64,000 nt of DNA from Plasmopara viticola (GCA_001695595.3 MBPM02000027.1:682001-746000), one strand, 5' to 3'. Shown: positions 22,516-34,370, counted from the stretch's first letter. The notes: a model not told the origin generated them from the letters alone. Translations and numbers: made by a program.

Positions 22516-22644
22516 CCAAGTTGAATATTAAGGTACTACCAAAAATAACTTGAATTTTGGCTCGGTTTCTATGCCAGTGTAAACCCACAACTTGTCGCTT
22601 ACAGAGTGCAAGTGAGTTAAAAAACACTATTCGAGGCAGACACC
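22516..22644. promoter_or_regulatory. shared promoter between msrB and SRP54
   Basis: 129 bp between divergent start codons, with GACACC directly before the SRP54 ATG. No known binding motif can be named with confidence. Confidence 0.45.
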
Positions 22645-24180
22645 ATGGTCTTATCGGAGCTGGGGTCAAAGCTCCAAGGCGCGCTGTCCAAGCTAAACCG
22701 TACGATTGTGGTGGATGACGATGTGTTTAACGTGCTACTTAAGGAAGTCTGCGGTGCGTTGCTCGAGTCGGACGTGCAGGTAAAACTTGTGCGCCAGCTG
22801 CGGGACAATGTTAAATTAGCCGTCAAACTCGAGGATTCGAGCTCGGGCATTAATCGCCGCCGTCTCATCCAGAAAGCGATCGTGGATCAGCTTGTGCAAA
22901 TGTTAGAACCCGAAGCACCGCCTTACAAGATGAAGAAGGGGCAGAGCAACGTCATTATGTTTGTGGGTCTCCAAGGTAGTGGCAAAACTACGAGCATTGC
23001 CAAGTTTGCGCACTATTACCAGCGCAAAGGCTGGAAGACTTGCATGGTCTGTGCCGATACGTTTCGAGCTGGTGCTTTTGATCAGCTCAAGCAAAACTCC
23101 ACCAAGCTTCGGATTCCTTTTTACGGCAGCTACACCGAGGCAGATCCTGTTCGCATTGCTGAGGAAGGTGTCGCCCAGTTTCGAGCGGAGAACTACGAGC
23201 TTATTCTTTTGGATACTAGTGGACGTCACAAGCAGGAAACGGATTTGTTTGCGGAGATGCAAGAGGTGTCAGCAGCCGTGCGGCCCGACGATGTTGTGTT
23301 CGTCATGGACTCGACCATTGGTCAGGCCGTGTACGACCAGGCCAAAGCCTTTCGTGATACCGTGAATGTCGGCAGTGTCGTCATTACTAAATTAGATGGT
23401 CATGCTAAAGGTGGAGGTGCACTCAGTGCCGTCGCTGCAACGGGCTCGCCCATTATCTTTTACGGTACAGGAGAACACTTTGCTGATTTTGAGGCATTTA
23501 ATGCCGAGAGCTTTGTCAGTCGACTCATGGGTATGGGTGATATTCGTGGACTGATGGAGGAAGTCAAAACCAGTGGTATGTTTGATAATGAGGAGGAGAT
23601 TGTCGAGAAATTTCAAAAGGGCGTGTTTACCTTGCGCGACATGTACAAGCAATTTCAAAGCGTCATGAAGATGGGCCCTCTCGGGAAGGTCATGTCCATG
23701 ATTCCTGGTCTCCCACAAGGTCTCAGCGACATGATGAACACGGGTGGTGGCGAAGAGGAAGCTTCCAAACGTCTTCGGCGCTTTCTCTTTATGATGGATA
23801 GTATGACAGACGCCGAGCTCGATGGCCTCGTTCCATTGTCGGATTCGCGCAAGACGCGCATTGCGCGTGGCTCGGGCTGTCAACTCATTGAAGTTGGTTT
23901 TCTCCTCAAGTGCCACAAGCAATTTGCAAGTGTTGTGAGTCGCGTGGGGAAGAGCGGTCTCATGAAGGCAGGTGACGCGGCATTCGGCAAGCAAATGGCT
24001 CGTAACCCAAACGCTGTCATGCAGCAGCTTTCCAAGGTGATGGATCCAAAAATGATGGCACAAATTGGCGGACCGCAGGCTATGATGCAAATTTTAAAAC
24101 AAATGCAAGGAATGGACAGCGGTGCACTGGGTGACATGGCCAAGATGGCGCAGGGTATGGGCATGAAAATGCCTTTTTAG
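22645..24180 (+). CDS. SRP54: signal recognition particle 54 kDa GTPase
   Basis: Intronless, 511 aa, normal length. The N domain (about 1-90) is followed by the G domain with P-loop GLQGSGKTT (108-116), DTFRAGAFDQLKQN, DTSGRH and TKLDGHAKGGG. The methionine-rich M domain (about 300-511) binds signal sequences and SRP RNA, and includes SRKTRIARGSG and a closing Met/Gln-rich tail. It acts in co-translational targeting to the ER. The reading is uninterrupted and no key motif is missing. The start, MVLSELGSKL, is the usual eukaryotic one. Confidence 0.96.
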   Translation: MVLSELGSKLQGALSKLNRTIVVDDDVFNVLLKEVCGALLESDVQVKLVRQLRDNVKLAVKLEDSSSGINRRRLIQKAIVDQLVQMLEPEAPPYKMKKGQSNVIMFVGLQGSGKTTSIAKFAHYYQRKGWKTCMVCADTFRAGAFDQLKQNSTKLRIPFYGSYTEADPVRIAEEGVAQFRAENYELILLDTSGRHKQETDLFAEMQEVSAAVRPDDVVFVMDSTIGQAVYDQAKAFRDTVNVGSVVITKLDGHAKGGGALSAVAATGSPIIFYGTGEHFADFEAFNAESFVSRLMGMGDIRGLMEEVKTSGMFDNEEEIVEKFQKGVFTLRDMYKQFQSVMKMGPLGKVMSMIPGLPQGLSDMMNTGGGEEEASKRLRRFLFMMDSMTDAELDGLVPLSDSRKTRIARGSGCQLIEVGFLLKCHKQFASVVSRVGKSGLMKAGDAAFGKQMARNPNAVMQQLSKVMDPKMMAQIGGPQAMMQILKQMQGMDSGALGDMAKMAQGMGMKMPF

Positions 24181-24467
24181 ATGTCTTTGCCTTTTTGATA
24201 CGAGGAAATGTATGACACTTAAAAGTTAATTTAGGTTTTATACTGTCAAGGGCTTAATACCTTATTTTTGGTCACGCAATAAGGAGATTGAAACCTATAC
24301 TTGTCCTAAAAGCACCATAATGTAACGCACCCTCCCGTAAGTTTCTACAAGGACGTCGTTCTGGTCGGTGAATGCTGCTATTGTATGCTGTTGCGTGAAG
24401 GCGTGAAAGGGCTAGACGTGCCGTCGACAATCAACAAGTGGTACAAAGGGCAGGCAAGCTCGCATCC

Positions 24468-27400
24468 ATGACGCACAAGGTGATTTTTCCAATGCGTAAG
24501 AAAGTTCAAGACATTGCCACAGTGCAATTAGCTTCGTTGCCGCCACACTCACCTACACGATCCAATCTCGATGGGTCGCACGGTGATACTGTAGCAAACA
24601 CTTGCCTTTCCTCTCCACCGTCGTCCTCGATTGATCCACGTTGTTTCAGTCGACCCGCAACGATGGCAACTTCCATCCATGATAATGCACGGTGCATCGT
24701 AAAAGGAAGACCACGAAAACGCAAGCTTCAGCTGCAAAGATCGTTTCCCGACACTTTACTTTTCTCACCACCACGTCGAGGTCGTCGCAACGATCTCATA
24801 CCCGTTGCACAGGTGGAGAAAGTCACATATAGCCGCTGGTTCATCCAACCTCGAGCCACATGGAAAGTACGATGGGATCTCTGGATAGGCTTCATTATTG
24901 CGTACAGTGTCGTCCTCATTCCATATCGCATTGGCTTTGGGATTGAGCTTGCGGTAAGCCTTGAATATTATCATTGACTAGTTTGCAACCTGTACTGATT
25001 TAAGATTTTTTGCGCGTGACAGGCTTGGGAACAAGTAATGAATTATATTTTCGATAGCAGCTTTGCGGTAGACGTGATTTTTAATTTCTTTACCGGTTAT
25101 TACGATGAAGACATTTTAGTGTATGAGCTGCGCAAAGTTCGCCAGCGCTACCTTCGCAGTTGGTTCCTTTTCGATGTGGCATCGACGATCCCGCTAGATC
25201 AATTTATGCAGGTGATGACCTTTGCCTCGCCTTCTCTCCTGACGCTCAAGCTCATGCGCGTTTTTCGGTTGTTTCGGCTTTTAAAACTCATGCGCTTACT
25301 CCGACTAAAACGTGCAATGGAAGCGTTGCAAGTCGACGCTCTAAACGCTCATGTGCTTCAAACCCTCAAGAGCTTGCTCATGATCATTTTCATCATTCAT
25401 CTTGTCGCTTGTGGGTGGTACATGTTTTATACTTGGGATCCCACGGGCAAGAATTGGGTTACGCACATTGAACCAGAAGGGTTTCAAAATCCGTACCTCG
25501 TGAGTTTTTATTGGGTATCAAATACCATGATGTCCGTAGGGTACGGTGATATTTACGGCATTACGGATGGAGAGCGGTTGTATGCCATTTTTGTGGCTTG
25601 TCTCGGATCAATATGCGTTGGAATGATTATTGCGAATATTCAAATGCTTACGGAAAACTACAATCCTCGTGGGGTGATGCTGAAACAGAAGTTGCAAGAA
25701 ACAAAAGAGTTTTTGATCAAACGTAGCATTCCACGTCGTCTCCGACAACGTGTGATCTCGCAATTTGAATTTCATTGGAGCCATCGCACTGTGTTCGATG
25801 AAGATATATTGTTACAACAATTTCCAAAAAATCTTCAGTACGAAATTCTTGCGGCCTCAATGGAATCGTTTGTGAAAAAGTTTTCGTTTTTTGGAATGAC
25901 GTCGGTCGAATTTTTCGTATTTGCGATTCCTCGACTTCGGCCTATTGTGTTGGGCCCATGCCAAATTCTTGTTGATGCGGAAAGTGTGTGGGAGGAATTA
26001 TACTTTTTAACCTCAGGGATTGTGGAAATCATGCAGTCGAATCTGGTCGTCGGATCTTTGTCACCCGGCGAGATTTGTGGGATTGAGTACCTTGTTAATG
26101 CACATAGACGTTATACACACACGTATCGTAGCGTCTTGAAGACAGAAATGTATGCGATGTACAGCAAGGATTTACTCGAAGCGGTCGACAAGTGCCCAGT
26201 GGCTCAGAAATACCTTGAAGGTCTCGCTGTTATTGTAGGAGAGCGATACGAAGAATCTGCAAGACGTGGGAGACACGCTTTAGAACGAAAACGCTCAGAG
26301 CGCACGGTTCGACGCGAAGCTTTTATTAGAGGAGGACCGTATTTACACAAACGGCACCACAAGTCGATCTCGGCGATCAATCTCCGCACAGTGCCGTCTG
26401 ACTTTATCACTCGAATGGACATGGGCGTTGCTGGTGATGAAAGAGTGACCCACTGGTCAGTTATCCGTCATTATGCCAAACCAAGAATTGCTTGGGATAT
26501 TGTCATGGGGATTATGGTCTCAATCACGGCGGTAATCGTTCCCTTCCGAATCGCCTTTAATGTTCAAGACGTGCTCGCCTTCTATGCCACAGATCGTATC
26601 TCTGACGTGTTGTTCGTGATAGATGTTGTTCTTTGCTTTTGTACTACCTACATTGATGACACAGGAGTGGAAATTGTTGATCCTTACGAAATTCGCCGGC
26701 ATTATCTTAAAACCACCTTTTTCGTTGACGTCGCTTCGACAATACCTTTTGATTTTATCGTCGAAGCAGCTACGACAGGCAACCTCTTTGCATCCTTGCG
26801 TCTGATTCGCACTCTCAAGTTGATCAAGCTGCTTCGACTGATGCGGCTGTCCAAGTTGCTGAAAAGTAATTCTCAGTGGATGGCCGAATTTGATATTAAT
26901 GTGGACACTGTTCGCCTTTTAAAGTTATTAGCTCCCGTGATGATCATTGCGCACTATGTGGGATGTTTCTGGTATTACATTTCAGCTGATCGACCTGCCG
27001 ATGATGCTTGGTGGGGAAATCGTAATTTATACTTTGACGATCCCAATTCCATCATGTCAAAGTATATTGCTAGTATTTACTGGGCAATCACAACCATGAC
27101 GACAGTTGGGTTTGGAGATATCTACCCTGTTAACAATTTGGAAAAAGGGTTTTGCATTTTAGTTTTGCTTGGGGGCACTATCTTATTTGCATACGTGGTG
27201 GGTACTGTGATTGAAGTGGCTAGTAATTCGAAAAGCTTGACGAATCGAGAGCACGAGATGGTTCAGCGAGTCAATGCTTACATTAAAGAACGTGGGGTAT
27301 CGTCTGAATTTTTCGCGGCTTGTCAAGAACATTTACGATTTGTGGATGCTGAAAAAACGTTTTTTGTTGAGAACTCGCTCTTCGATGCTCTTAGTTATTC

Positions 27401-28214
27401 ACTGCGTAGTGAGCTCGTCTTACTACTGAATGGAGGCGTGGTGTCAAAGATTCGCTTTTTCGACAAGAAACCAAAATGGTTTCTAACATTTATTTTACCT
27501 CGACTTGTCCCACAATTTTTTATGGAAGGGGACATTTTGATCTATCAGGATAATCCCGTCAGTGGCATCTTTTTCATCATGACCGGCGCTGTGATTGCAA
27601 AAGCACGTCATTACCAATCCATGGCCCACACGCACACTACAACGACCAGGGGTAGAAGTCAATCGATTAGTCATCCTTTTATTGAGAATCATCATATTCC
27701 GATTGCTAAAATTTATGAAGGGGAATTTTTCGGATACAAGGAAGTGTTGACGGAGACCGTCTCACGGTACAATTTATTCGCCATGCGACCGACAGGAACG
27801 TACTTGTTACCGCGTGAACGTCTCGATGAGTTTGAAGCGAAATTTCCACGAGTGATGGATGAAGTTCGATCACTTATTATTCAGTCGATTACACGACAAC
27901 AAAAGGTTGTGCCTGGTTGGCACAATAATGATGCGATTGGTTTAACTGCCTCGGATCGAGAACGAGTGGCTGAAATCAATATTGGTCGCCGCGGGGGTGA
28001 TGACGACATCATTCGCGCAAGTGTGAGTGGAGAATCAATGCCTGGACGAAACCATTCATACTTCGCCACACCAAATGAAGACTCTTTAGGGACCCAAGCC
28101 AACGTTGGTGATACGGCGTCACCAACAGCTTGTGCATCTCATTCGAGCACAAGACAGTGTGATGAAGTGGAGGAACAAACAACTGTCGAAGTTATGGAGC
28201 ACATTAGTGTCTGA
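24468..28214 (+). CDS. two-repeat K+ channel with cyclic-nucleotide-binding-like domains
   Basis: Two exons (24468-24953, 25023-28214), phase 0, about 1225 aa. There are two complete channel units in one chain. Unit 1 has S1 at about 136-155, an arginine/lysine-rich S4 at 235-259, filter SVGYGD at 333-338, and a C-linker and CNBD-like region to about 560. Unit 2 starts at about 650 (RIAWDIVMGIMVSITAVIVP), with its S4 in LRLIRTLKLIKLLRLMRL, filter TVGFGD at 856-861 and a second CNBD-like region. Both filters are K+ selective. The layout matches EAG/HCN/plant-Shaker-like channels, but duplicated, so two chains could make one pore (inference). The CNBDs lack an obvious full phosphate-binding cassette, so nucleotide binding is uncertain. 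The N-terminal 120 residues are basic and disordered. Confidence 0.9.
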
Positions 28215-28243
28215 GTAGGAATTCATTTAAGATATTGGTGCTA

Positions 28244-28494
28244 GGACATGTGATCTCTAGCGAGCCAGAACTTTTGTCGACTGAACCGCTCAATATCCGC
28301 TGCACGACCTATAAATCGTGTCGTATCGGCCTCCATTGTGCGTACGTCAGAAGTTGACCATACGACTTTTACTCAACTGCAATTTGAAGAAAATGCGAAG
28401 ACAAACATCGTTGTTGATTTAGTAGATCGATACGAGGCGTCAATGAAAGCTAGCGTCGACTTTGAAACACTACTTGTCGAAGCACAAGAATGAC
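28244..28494 (+). other. short coding-like open segment downstream of the channel
   Basis: One frame stays open from about 28241 to a TGA at 28492, ending VDFETLLVEAQE. Its composition looks coding, but there is no ATG near its beginning. It may be a leftover exon, part of a missed gene, or chance in the interval where the channel and APC4 genes converge. No homologue is recognised. Confidence 0.25.
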
Positions 28495-28616
28495 GTGATG
28501 GGACTTGTCGATTACTCTTTTTTTATCAAAATGGGGTTGAAATCGACGCATAAGCCACTAGTGGCATTCCGGTTTCGGGCACGACTTACATTTTGTAGAA
28601 AGTTTGTGTTTAAAGC

Positions 28617-31348
28617 TCAGTCGTCACTAGTTTCATCCTCCTCGTCTTCGCTATCTTCTGCATCGTAGACAGTCAAGCGACCGGTTTGAAAAGTGACACA
28701 CAAAATGCCGCGAGAAGCGGTCGCGATAACTGAACTTGCTCTTTTGCTAGATTGAAGGCTTAATGGTAATGAAGCAATTTTTCTTCCCTGAATCTGATCA
28801 ATTTGAAACGCGTGATTTGGGACACAAGCTATGATGGCCTACAAAGTGCAATATGTTACTTCATAAAACATTGTTCTGATTCTTGGTGAAGAAATGATGA
28901 CAGCGTTCTCACCTCAAGGGAAGCGATGGGATTGAAGTACGAGAAGGAGATGTGATCGTATTGCTCGAGGAATAGCCACTCTGACTCGCACCAAAAGCAG
29001 CACACATCAATTTCGCATTTCCAACAGATACAACAATATGGCCCAATATCGTACCTTCAAGTACTTGATTCTCAAACATACGATCGACTACGAACGCTAG
29101 TCGTTCTGTTCTTTTTCTAGATGCATCCCCGTAAAAAGCGAACCCCCGACAGCCTAAAGACCCCGACGATGCATGTGAAAACCTGACAAGTGCAGTTTTC
29201 CATTGCAAGTGAAAGGATCGATCACGTGCAGCATTTAGCAGAAGCAAGTTGCCCGATTGTAAACGAAATCCAATCAGTATCGTACTTCTACTGTCAAAAG
29301 TATCGTGCATCGGTCCATAATGTTTTAACGCGTGCCAATCAATCGCTTCGTCATCACTTTCTTCGTTCTCACTCTGGTCTCCAGTATCGTCGGCTTTAAT
29401 CAATTTCTTTGAGCTAAAAGGTTGTTGGAAACAAACATGGCATTCCTCAATGCTGCTGGTGCCAACGGTAAAGCATCCACTACTTTCACGAACCACCGAT
29501 AATGTGAGTGTGTTACCAATCGCATCGAGTATAGTGGACCATTTTTCGTGTAAATTTTGGATGAGAAACAGGCAAGAATTGCTCGAGTTATCTGTTAGTG
29601 AATTTGGGCGCGTCGAAAGCTGCTGCGACACTGAATTTCCAAACGTAGTTTCAACTGTATATACACTGTTGTGTGGCTGCTGTGCATGAAAATCTTTTGC
29701 AAATTTAGCAGCGTGGTCTAAGAAGTCGCAAAGACGCCGCAAATCTAGAAGGGATTTTGTATTTTGGTTCGTGCCACCCTTATCGCGAGCAGAATCACTT
29801 GGAATTCCCCCCAACTGAAAAGTGTTGGAGTGTATTCGAATACGCTCGAGAATCCATTGAAAAAACAAAGCAAAATCCTGACGAGTCTCGTGCAGCGCCA
29901 GCGTCAGTGCTTCCATTTCCACGAGAAGATCTTGCGTGATTTTGACTAGGTCATCAAGGGCAGCCACTGTGATTCCCATTGCCTTTGTATAAGTCTGTGG
30001 ATTCCACGAAAGGTGACCACGTAACTCGGACACGAGAAACAAAAAGTCGACCAAGTCGCTTTTCATATTTTCACCAACAAGCCCTCTCAGTGTCTCGCAT
30101 CCAGTGAATAGTGCCTTTTGCATGCGATGTACGCTCTAGTTGTACGACAAAAGGACGTCAGAGCTGCATCAACACATCAACACACAAGGATAGCTTACCA
30201 TCTCTTGAATATCCTGCGCAAAGTACTGGGCTAATGCAGGTGCAGTTATACCAGTCACAAGTGTGGTGAGCATGTCTACCTGTGGTAGATCCTCACAGGC
30301 GTACTTCTCGTACAGTGAGCCCATGAGGCCCATTTTTAACTCGAATAGACGCATCGCATTTTTCCATTCTGTCACCATTTGACGACTAATAGTTGCAATT
30401 TGATTCACTATACCGTGCGTATGATCAATGGTACTCGCTACGAACGTTACCTCCTCATAAATAGATTGAATTGCTACCATGTTCAAGGTCAGCAACCGCT
30501 GTACCTTTGTTTCGGCCTGATTTTGTATCGCAGCGTCCTTAGCTTGCGTTTTTTCCATGCCAAACGAAAGGAGAATAACTAAAACAGAAAAATCTGGTGC
30601 AAGATGAATTTGCTCGATTCGAAAACCGCGGCAATCACCCCGCTGAAACCCCATGGTCTCCATCATTTTAGACTCTTCCTCGGTAAAATGTTTGCACACG
30701 TCAATACGCGTCAGAAGCACTCGTCCCATCCACCACAAGGCAAAAAATCCTCGTTCATCTGCGGTCACCAATACTGTATTATCAAATTCACTAGCATTTT
30801 GAAACCTTTTCAGAAAACGAGCCGAGCGATGTCGAAACCAACAATCCGACTGGGACCGTGTACCACTTGATACCCCATCACTTTGCCGACAGCCTTGATT
30901 ACTATGCACGCTACCACCTAAAACATCTACATGAATCCAATTCATCGCAGTGATGCAGCTTTTATGACACAAATTGCTGCGTCTTTCAGGTAACGTTTCG
31001 CCCGATTCCATGTCAAAAATTGCCACATTTCCTTCGTCACCACCGACAGCAAGTTGAAGACCGTTGGGTTTCCAGGCCAATGCAACCATGTCAAAGCCGA
31101 CATTGGATGGCTTAATGTGCAACAATTTTTGCCACGAGGTTGTCCGCTAAAAAAAGTTAGCATGCAAGCAAGATGAGAAATTGATTAAAAAAAGGGTTGT
31201 TGGAAAGGGATGGGAGTGACTGTCAATGACGCACATGGACGAGAAGATGATGGTCGAGAGTAAGGACTGCGATCAGATCCATAGTGGGGCAACAAGCCAC
31301 CGCGAGTGAGCTGACGAAGCGATCCTGCAGCGCCACGAAGGGCGGCAT
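28617..31348 (-). CDS. APC4: anaphase-promoting complex subunit 4
   Basis: Exons 31348-31235, 31146-30199, 30135-28913 and a last one from about 28835 to 28617, about 850 aa. The N-terminal WD40 part opens with CPTMDLIAVLT and continues ALAWKPNGLQLAVGGDEGNVAIFD. The middle helical region has ALAQYFAQDIQEM and TGCETLRGLVGENM. This is the APC4 arrangement, a scaffold subunit linking the platform of the anaphase-promoting ubiquitin ligase. The first three exons join in phase. The last join does not: the strong donor GTGAGA at 28912 leaves phase 2, but the coding-like final segment (CVPNHAFQIDQIQGRK to DEDETSDD-like acidic end) needs another phase after the nearest acceptor. A small missed exon, a different splice site or a sequence error is possible. 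Confidence 0.85.
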
Positions 31349-31478
31349 GGCGTACAGGGAATATTTTAAACTACGTTGGTACATTGATTGGCTCCTTGTA
31401 TACAGGTACCAGAAGAATCAATTATTAAAAAAAACCAAAATATTGCATATAACCTTTCATACACATGCTGCACTTTTA

Positions 31479-31853
31479 CTAAAACTTGCAACTAATCTCA
31501 GAACGTTTCTTTCCGCGCAAGAGCTCGGCCGCCACATGTTTTCGGTAGGTCGCCTCTAACACCGGATCCCGCGGTCTTTTCTTTCCTTTTCTCCGGAGAT
31601 GATGATGGTCCTCCAAGCACCACTGGGTGAGCTGTTCTCGGACGCCGCTGTCATAATGGATCGATTTGTGGAATTCATCTGTCCGCTCGAGTAATTCGGT
31701 CAAGTCAGCAAGCTCGAGTTGGCCTCCCAAGTGGCGCGTTTGAGGGTGATGGTCACTTACGATGTTTACATTGTCGTCAGGTTTCGCACAATGTGCAGTG
31801 CGATTGACGAGAAAAACTATGATTACAACAAAGTAGACGTCGCAGAAACGCAT
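31479..31853 (-). CDS. small secreted protein, candidate RXLR-like effector
   Basis: 124 aa, intronless. Residues 1-22 form a typical signal peptide (hydrophobic VYFVVIIVFLV, cut near Cys22). At 40-43 is RHLG, a variant of the RxLR host-translocation motif, in the usual 30-60 window. An acidic patch (LLERTDEF, 54-61) follows but is not a canonical dEER. The C-terminal half carries a basic cluster KGKKRPRD that could be a nuclear signal. No known effector fold is visible. It sits between the APC4 start and the repeat desert, the location expected of effectors. Secretion is well supported. The effector role is inference. Confidence 0.6.
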   Translation of the reverse strand: MRFCDVYFVVIIVFLVNRTAHCAKPDDNVNIVSDHHPQTRHLGGQLELADLTELLERTDEFHKSIHYDSGVREQLTQWCLEDHHHLRRKGKKRPRDPVLEATYRKHVAAELLRGKKRSEISCKF

Positions 31854-32901
31854 TAGTTGATGATCCTGGCTTATGGTGACGATGAGGGCGCACTTGTTGG
31901 AATGTAGTCAAATCTTAGAATGCAAAAGAATGAAAATGGAATCAGATCAGAAAATGAGGAAGAAATAAAAATGAGGAAGACTTACCTAATGAAAATTAGA
32001 GAGAGTTACCTAATCGATGTTTAGGGTTTATTAGTCCCGCTCAAATTTACAGATAGACAATCACGATACGCTCGAAGCGCAATTTGCACTTTTGCACCGA
32101 CTTCGACATTCTCGTTGCATCCATTACCTTTATCATTGCTTCCACATTTGTTTGTACCCACAGCAAGCTTTCGTGCATCCTATTTAACAACAAAGGAGAC
32201 AACGCACTTTGACCATTCCTCGCGTCATTGCAAGCAATGCGCGATTGTAACAATTGGCATTATAGGCCTTGGTCAGGGAGTGGCCAAAATACTGAGAGCA
32301 GTGAAGGTACACTGGCAACAATTTGCGAAAATTCCATACGACTAGACAGAAATTAACGGCATGACATCGTGTGCATTCATCGCGTTACTAATTTCATGAG
32401 TGGATTTTGAGTGCAGCAGCAGTTGGTGCCCACGTCAACAATTGCGCTGAATTCCAGTCGCATTGATAAATGGAAAAAAAGGCGTTTTTTCCTTATCGAC
32501 CTGAGGTTGTGAGCGGTGGCATTATGACGACAAGAGTAGCAGCGAACCCAGACAAAGTAGCTAGAGCGACATTTGATTTTAAGAGCACTATTCTGCACTG
32601 CAAATTGGAAGAGAGGTTTACTTTATTCTGCATTTGAAAGAGGTACGTGCTGTATGGTATTGCTACACATGTATGACACTGTCAGCAACAGTACAGTAAT
32701 CAAATGCGTTTAGTGGTCGGATGGCTTCATCACAAACATTTCTCCCTTTATCGCCCCTTTTGCGATTTCCTGGTGGCGATGCTTGTGATGTCGTACTTTA
32801 GTAAGTATTCGAGGACCACGACGTCGTGGCGCTGGGAACAAAGTAAACAATCGCCTCGCAAGATTCGTACAGTCAGTCAGCACCAGATTAGTGCATTTAG
32901 C
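31854..32901. other. intergenic, no supported gene
   Basis: AT-rich sequence upstream of the secreted-protein gene. A 68-codon minus-strand frame (32253-32047) and a 70-codon plus-strand frame (32704-32916) are open, but neither has recognisable domains or a signal peptide. The right end is the insertion site of LINE copy B. Confidence 0.5.
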
Positions 32902-32914
32902 TGGTCAATGGGAT

Positions 32915-34063
32915 AATGTAATGTAATGTATTACGTTATCGCGTTGCCAAGGTATGCACGTGCTAGGCTCAGTCTGGCTAGTCCACGGCATAGAGTGGTG
33001 TCCGCATACGTCGAGTCTCGTTCGGCGGGCAGTGCATCCAGCACCGAGGTCAAATGGGTCTTCCATTTCTTTCGGTCTTGTGCAAGGGTACGTACCACTT
33101 CGAGGTCTTGTGCTGTCCGGAGTCGAAAGCCGGAGCCACGGGAAACAAGATTGTGGTCGAGTGTCGAGGGGAGCGTGGTGCGGGAACGTCCGCGCCATTT
33201 TGCTGCGGTGGAGAAGAAGTAGGCACGCATCTGGAGGTTAGCTGGAATGTCGGGATAGCGGCGAAGTACATGGCCAAACAGGCGCCAGCGAGCTTGTGTC
33301 AGTCGTAGTCTCAGCGGCCGCTCATCACAGAGGTCGTAGAGTCTTGCATTCGAAATGGGTCGGGGGTAGCGATAGCCAAGAGCGTAGCGAAGCTGGCGGC
33401 GATGGAAATTCTCGAGGCCGTGGAGCTCTGACTTGGTAAGAGCCCAGTTGTACAGCAGAATCGGTAGAACGTAGGTGTTGTACAATCGAATGCGTGTCTT
33501 GGGTGAGATGAACGTGGGGCGGAGCCAGACGGACCAGAGGCGGTGGAGCGCGAGGGTGGCCAGGGACTTGCGTCAAGATAGATCTTTAATATCGCCGAGG
33601 AGTGTTCCGAGCTTCTTAGTGTGGTGCCAGGTTTCTTCTCGGGATCGGGCGTGTCGAGTGGCGCCCGACGGGTTGCAGTGGCGGCGGATTTCGGTGACTT
33701 CGGTCTTGGCTTCGTTTTTTTTTTTCAGGGTTAGAAGGAAGTCATCAATGCGGTGCTCACCTCTATCGTAGATCTTGGTTTCGCGGAGGCCAAGGTTATC
33801 GACGCGGTAGCGCCGGAGATCTTCGGGGAGTGTTACGTGCTTCTTGCGCTTCGAACCTAGAGAATTCACATTAAAGGAGCCAATCCGGATGCGGTTGGCG
33901 CGATTAAGGGCGTGGAAGGGGGTTTGGCCTGGTGCTGGAGACCGTCGCGTCGAGGGTGAGACTCGTTAGAGACCTGCAGATGCCCGAGAGCACCTGCCCG
34001 AAGCGCGCGAGCATTAAGCCCCCGCGCTTGGAAGGAGGGCGTCACCCCAACCTTTTCCGAAAA
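32915..34063 (-). mobile_element. LINE copy B, internally deleted, 13-bp target duplication
   Basis: Direct repeats TGGTCAATGGGAT flank it at 32902-32914 and 34064-34076. In the minus orientation it has a 5' region, then the start of an endonuclease (RIGSFNVNSLG; YRVDNLGLRETK). It jumps to the reverse-transcriptase C-terminal region (KKLGTLLGD; LPILLYNWALTKSELHGLEN; RRQLRYALGY; RWRLFGHVLRR) and ends in a short TACAT-repeat tail. Frame is kept across the deletion, with one TGA after DIKDLS (33575-33573). Most of the endonuclease and the catalytic RT domain are missing, so it is non-autonomous. The family belongs to the non-LTR elements with an apurinic-type endonuclease. The exact clade is not determined. 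Confidence 0.9.
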
Positions 34064-34076
34064 TGGTCAATGGGAT

Positions 34077-34370
34077 GGTTTTGAAAATAGACATCGCGTT
34101 AAGAACGTTCTAGTATACAAATCGATCAATTACAGCATTATATTATATGTAAACTAGTGTTACTTTTCTTGCGGCTGCCTATATTCTATTATTTCATTAT
34201 AGTAAATAAATCTATTGCAAGATTGGCGATGCCGTGGTGGATGATCCTTGCTCTGCCACCGTCAATGTCAATTAATATGAATTAATCGAGCTTAGTCAAG
34301 CACAGCCATTAAGTGTCACACTTCTGCTGATCATCGACTTTTTTAGACTCAAACAAAAGATATGGCACCC
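34077..34370. repeat. paralogue of the 16.1-17.3 kb block without the 877-bp transposon
   Basis: Matches the sequence left and right of the TIR element at 16193-17069, in the same order and orientation, but without the element. Divergence is substantial. It starts directly after the right target duplication of LINE copy B. Confidence 0.55.

Noticed and set aside
23392..24090. 232-codon minus-strand frame
   Set aside because: Antisense to SRP54 with no motif of its own.
28462..28668. Short plus-strand frame with VDYSFFIKMG resembling the MDYSLL motif of phosphatidylinositol-phosphate kinases
   Set aside because: A single weak motif without the kinase core. It overlaps the APC4 3' end.
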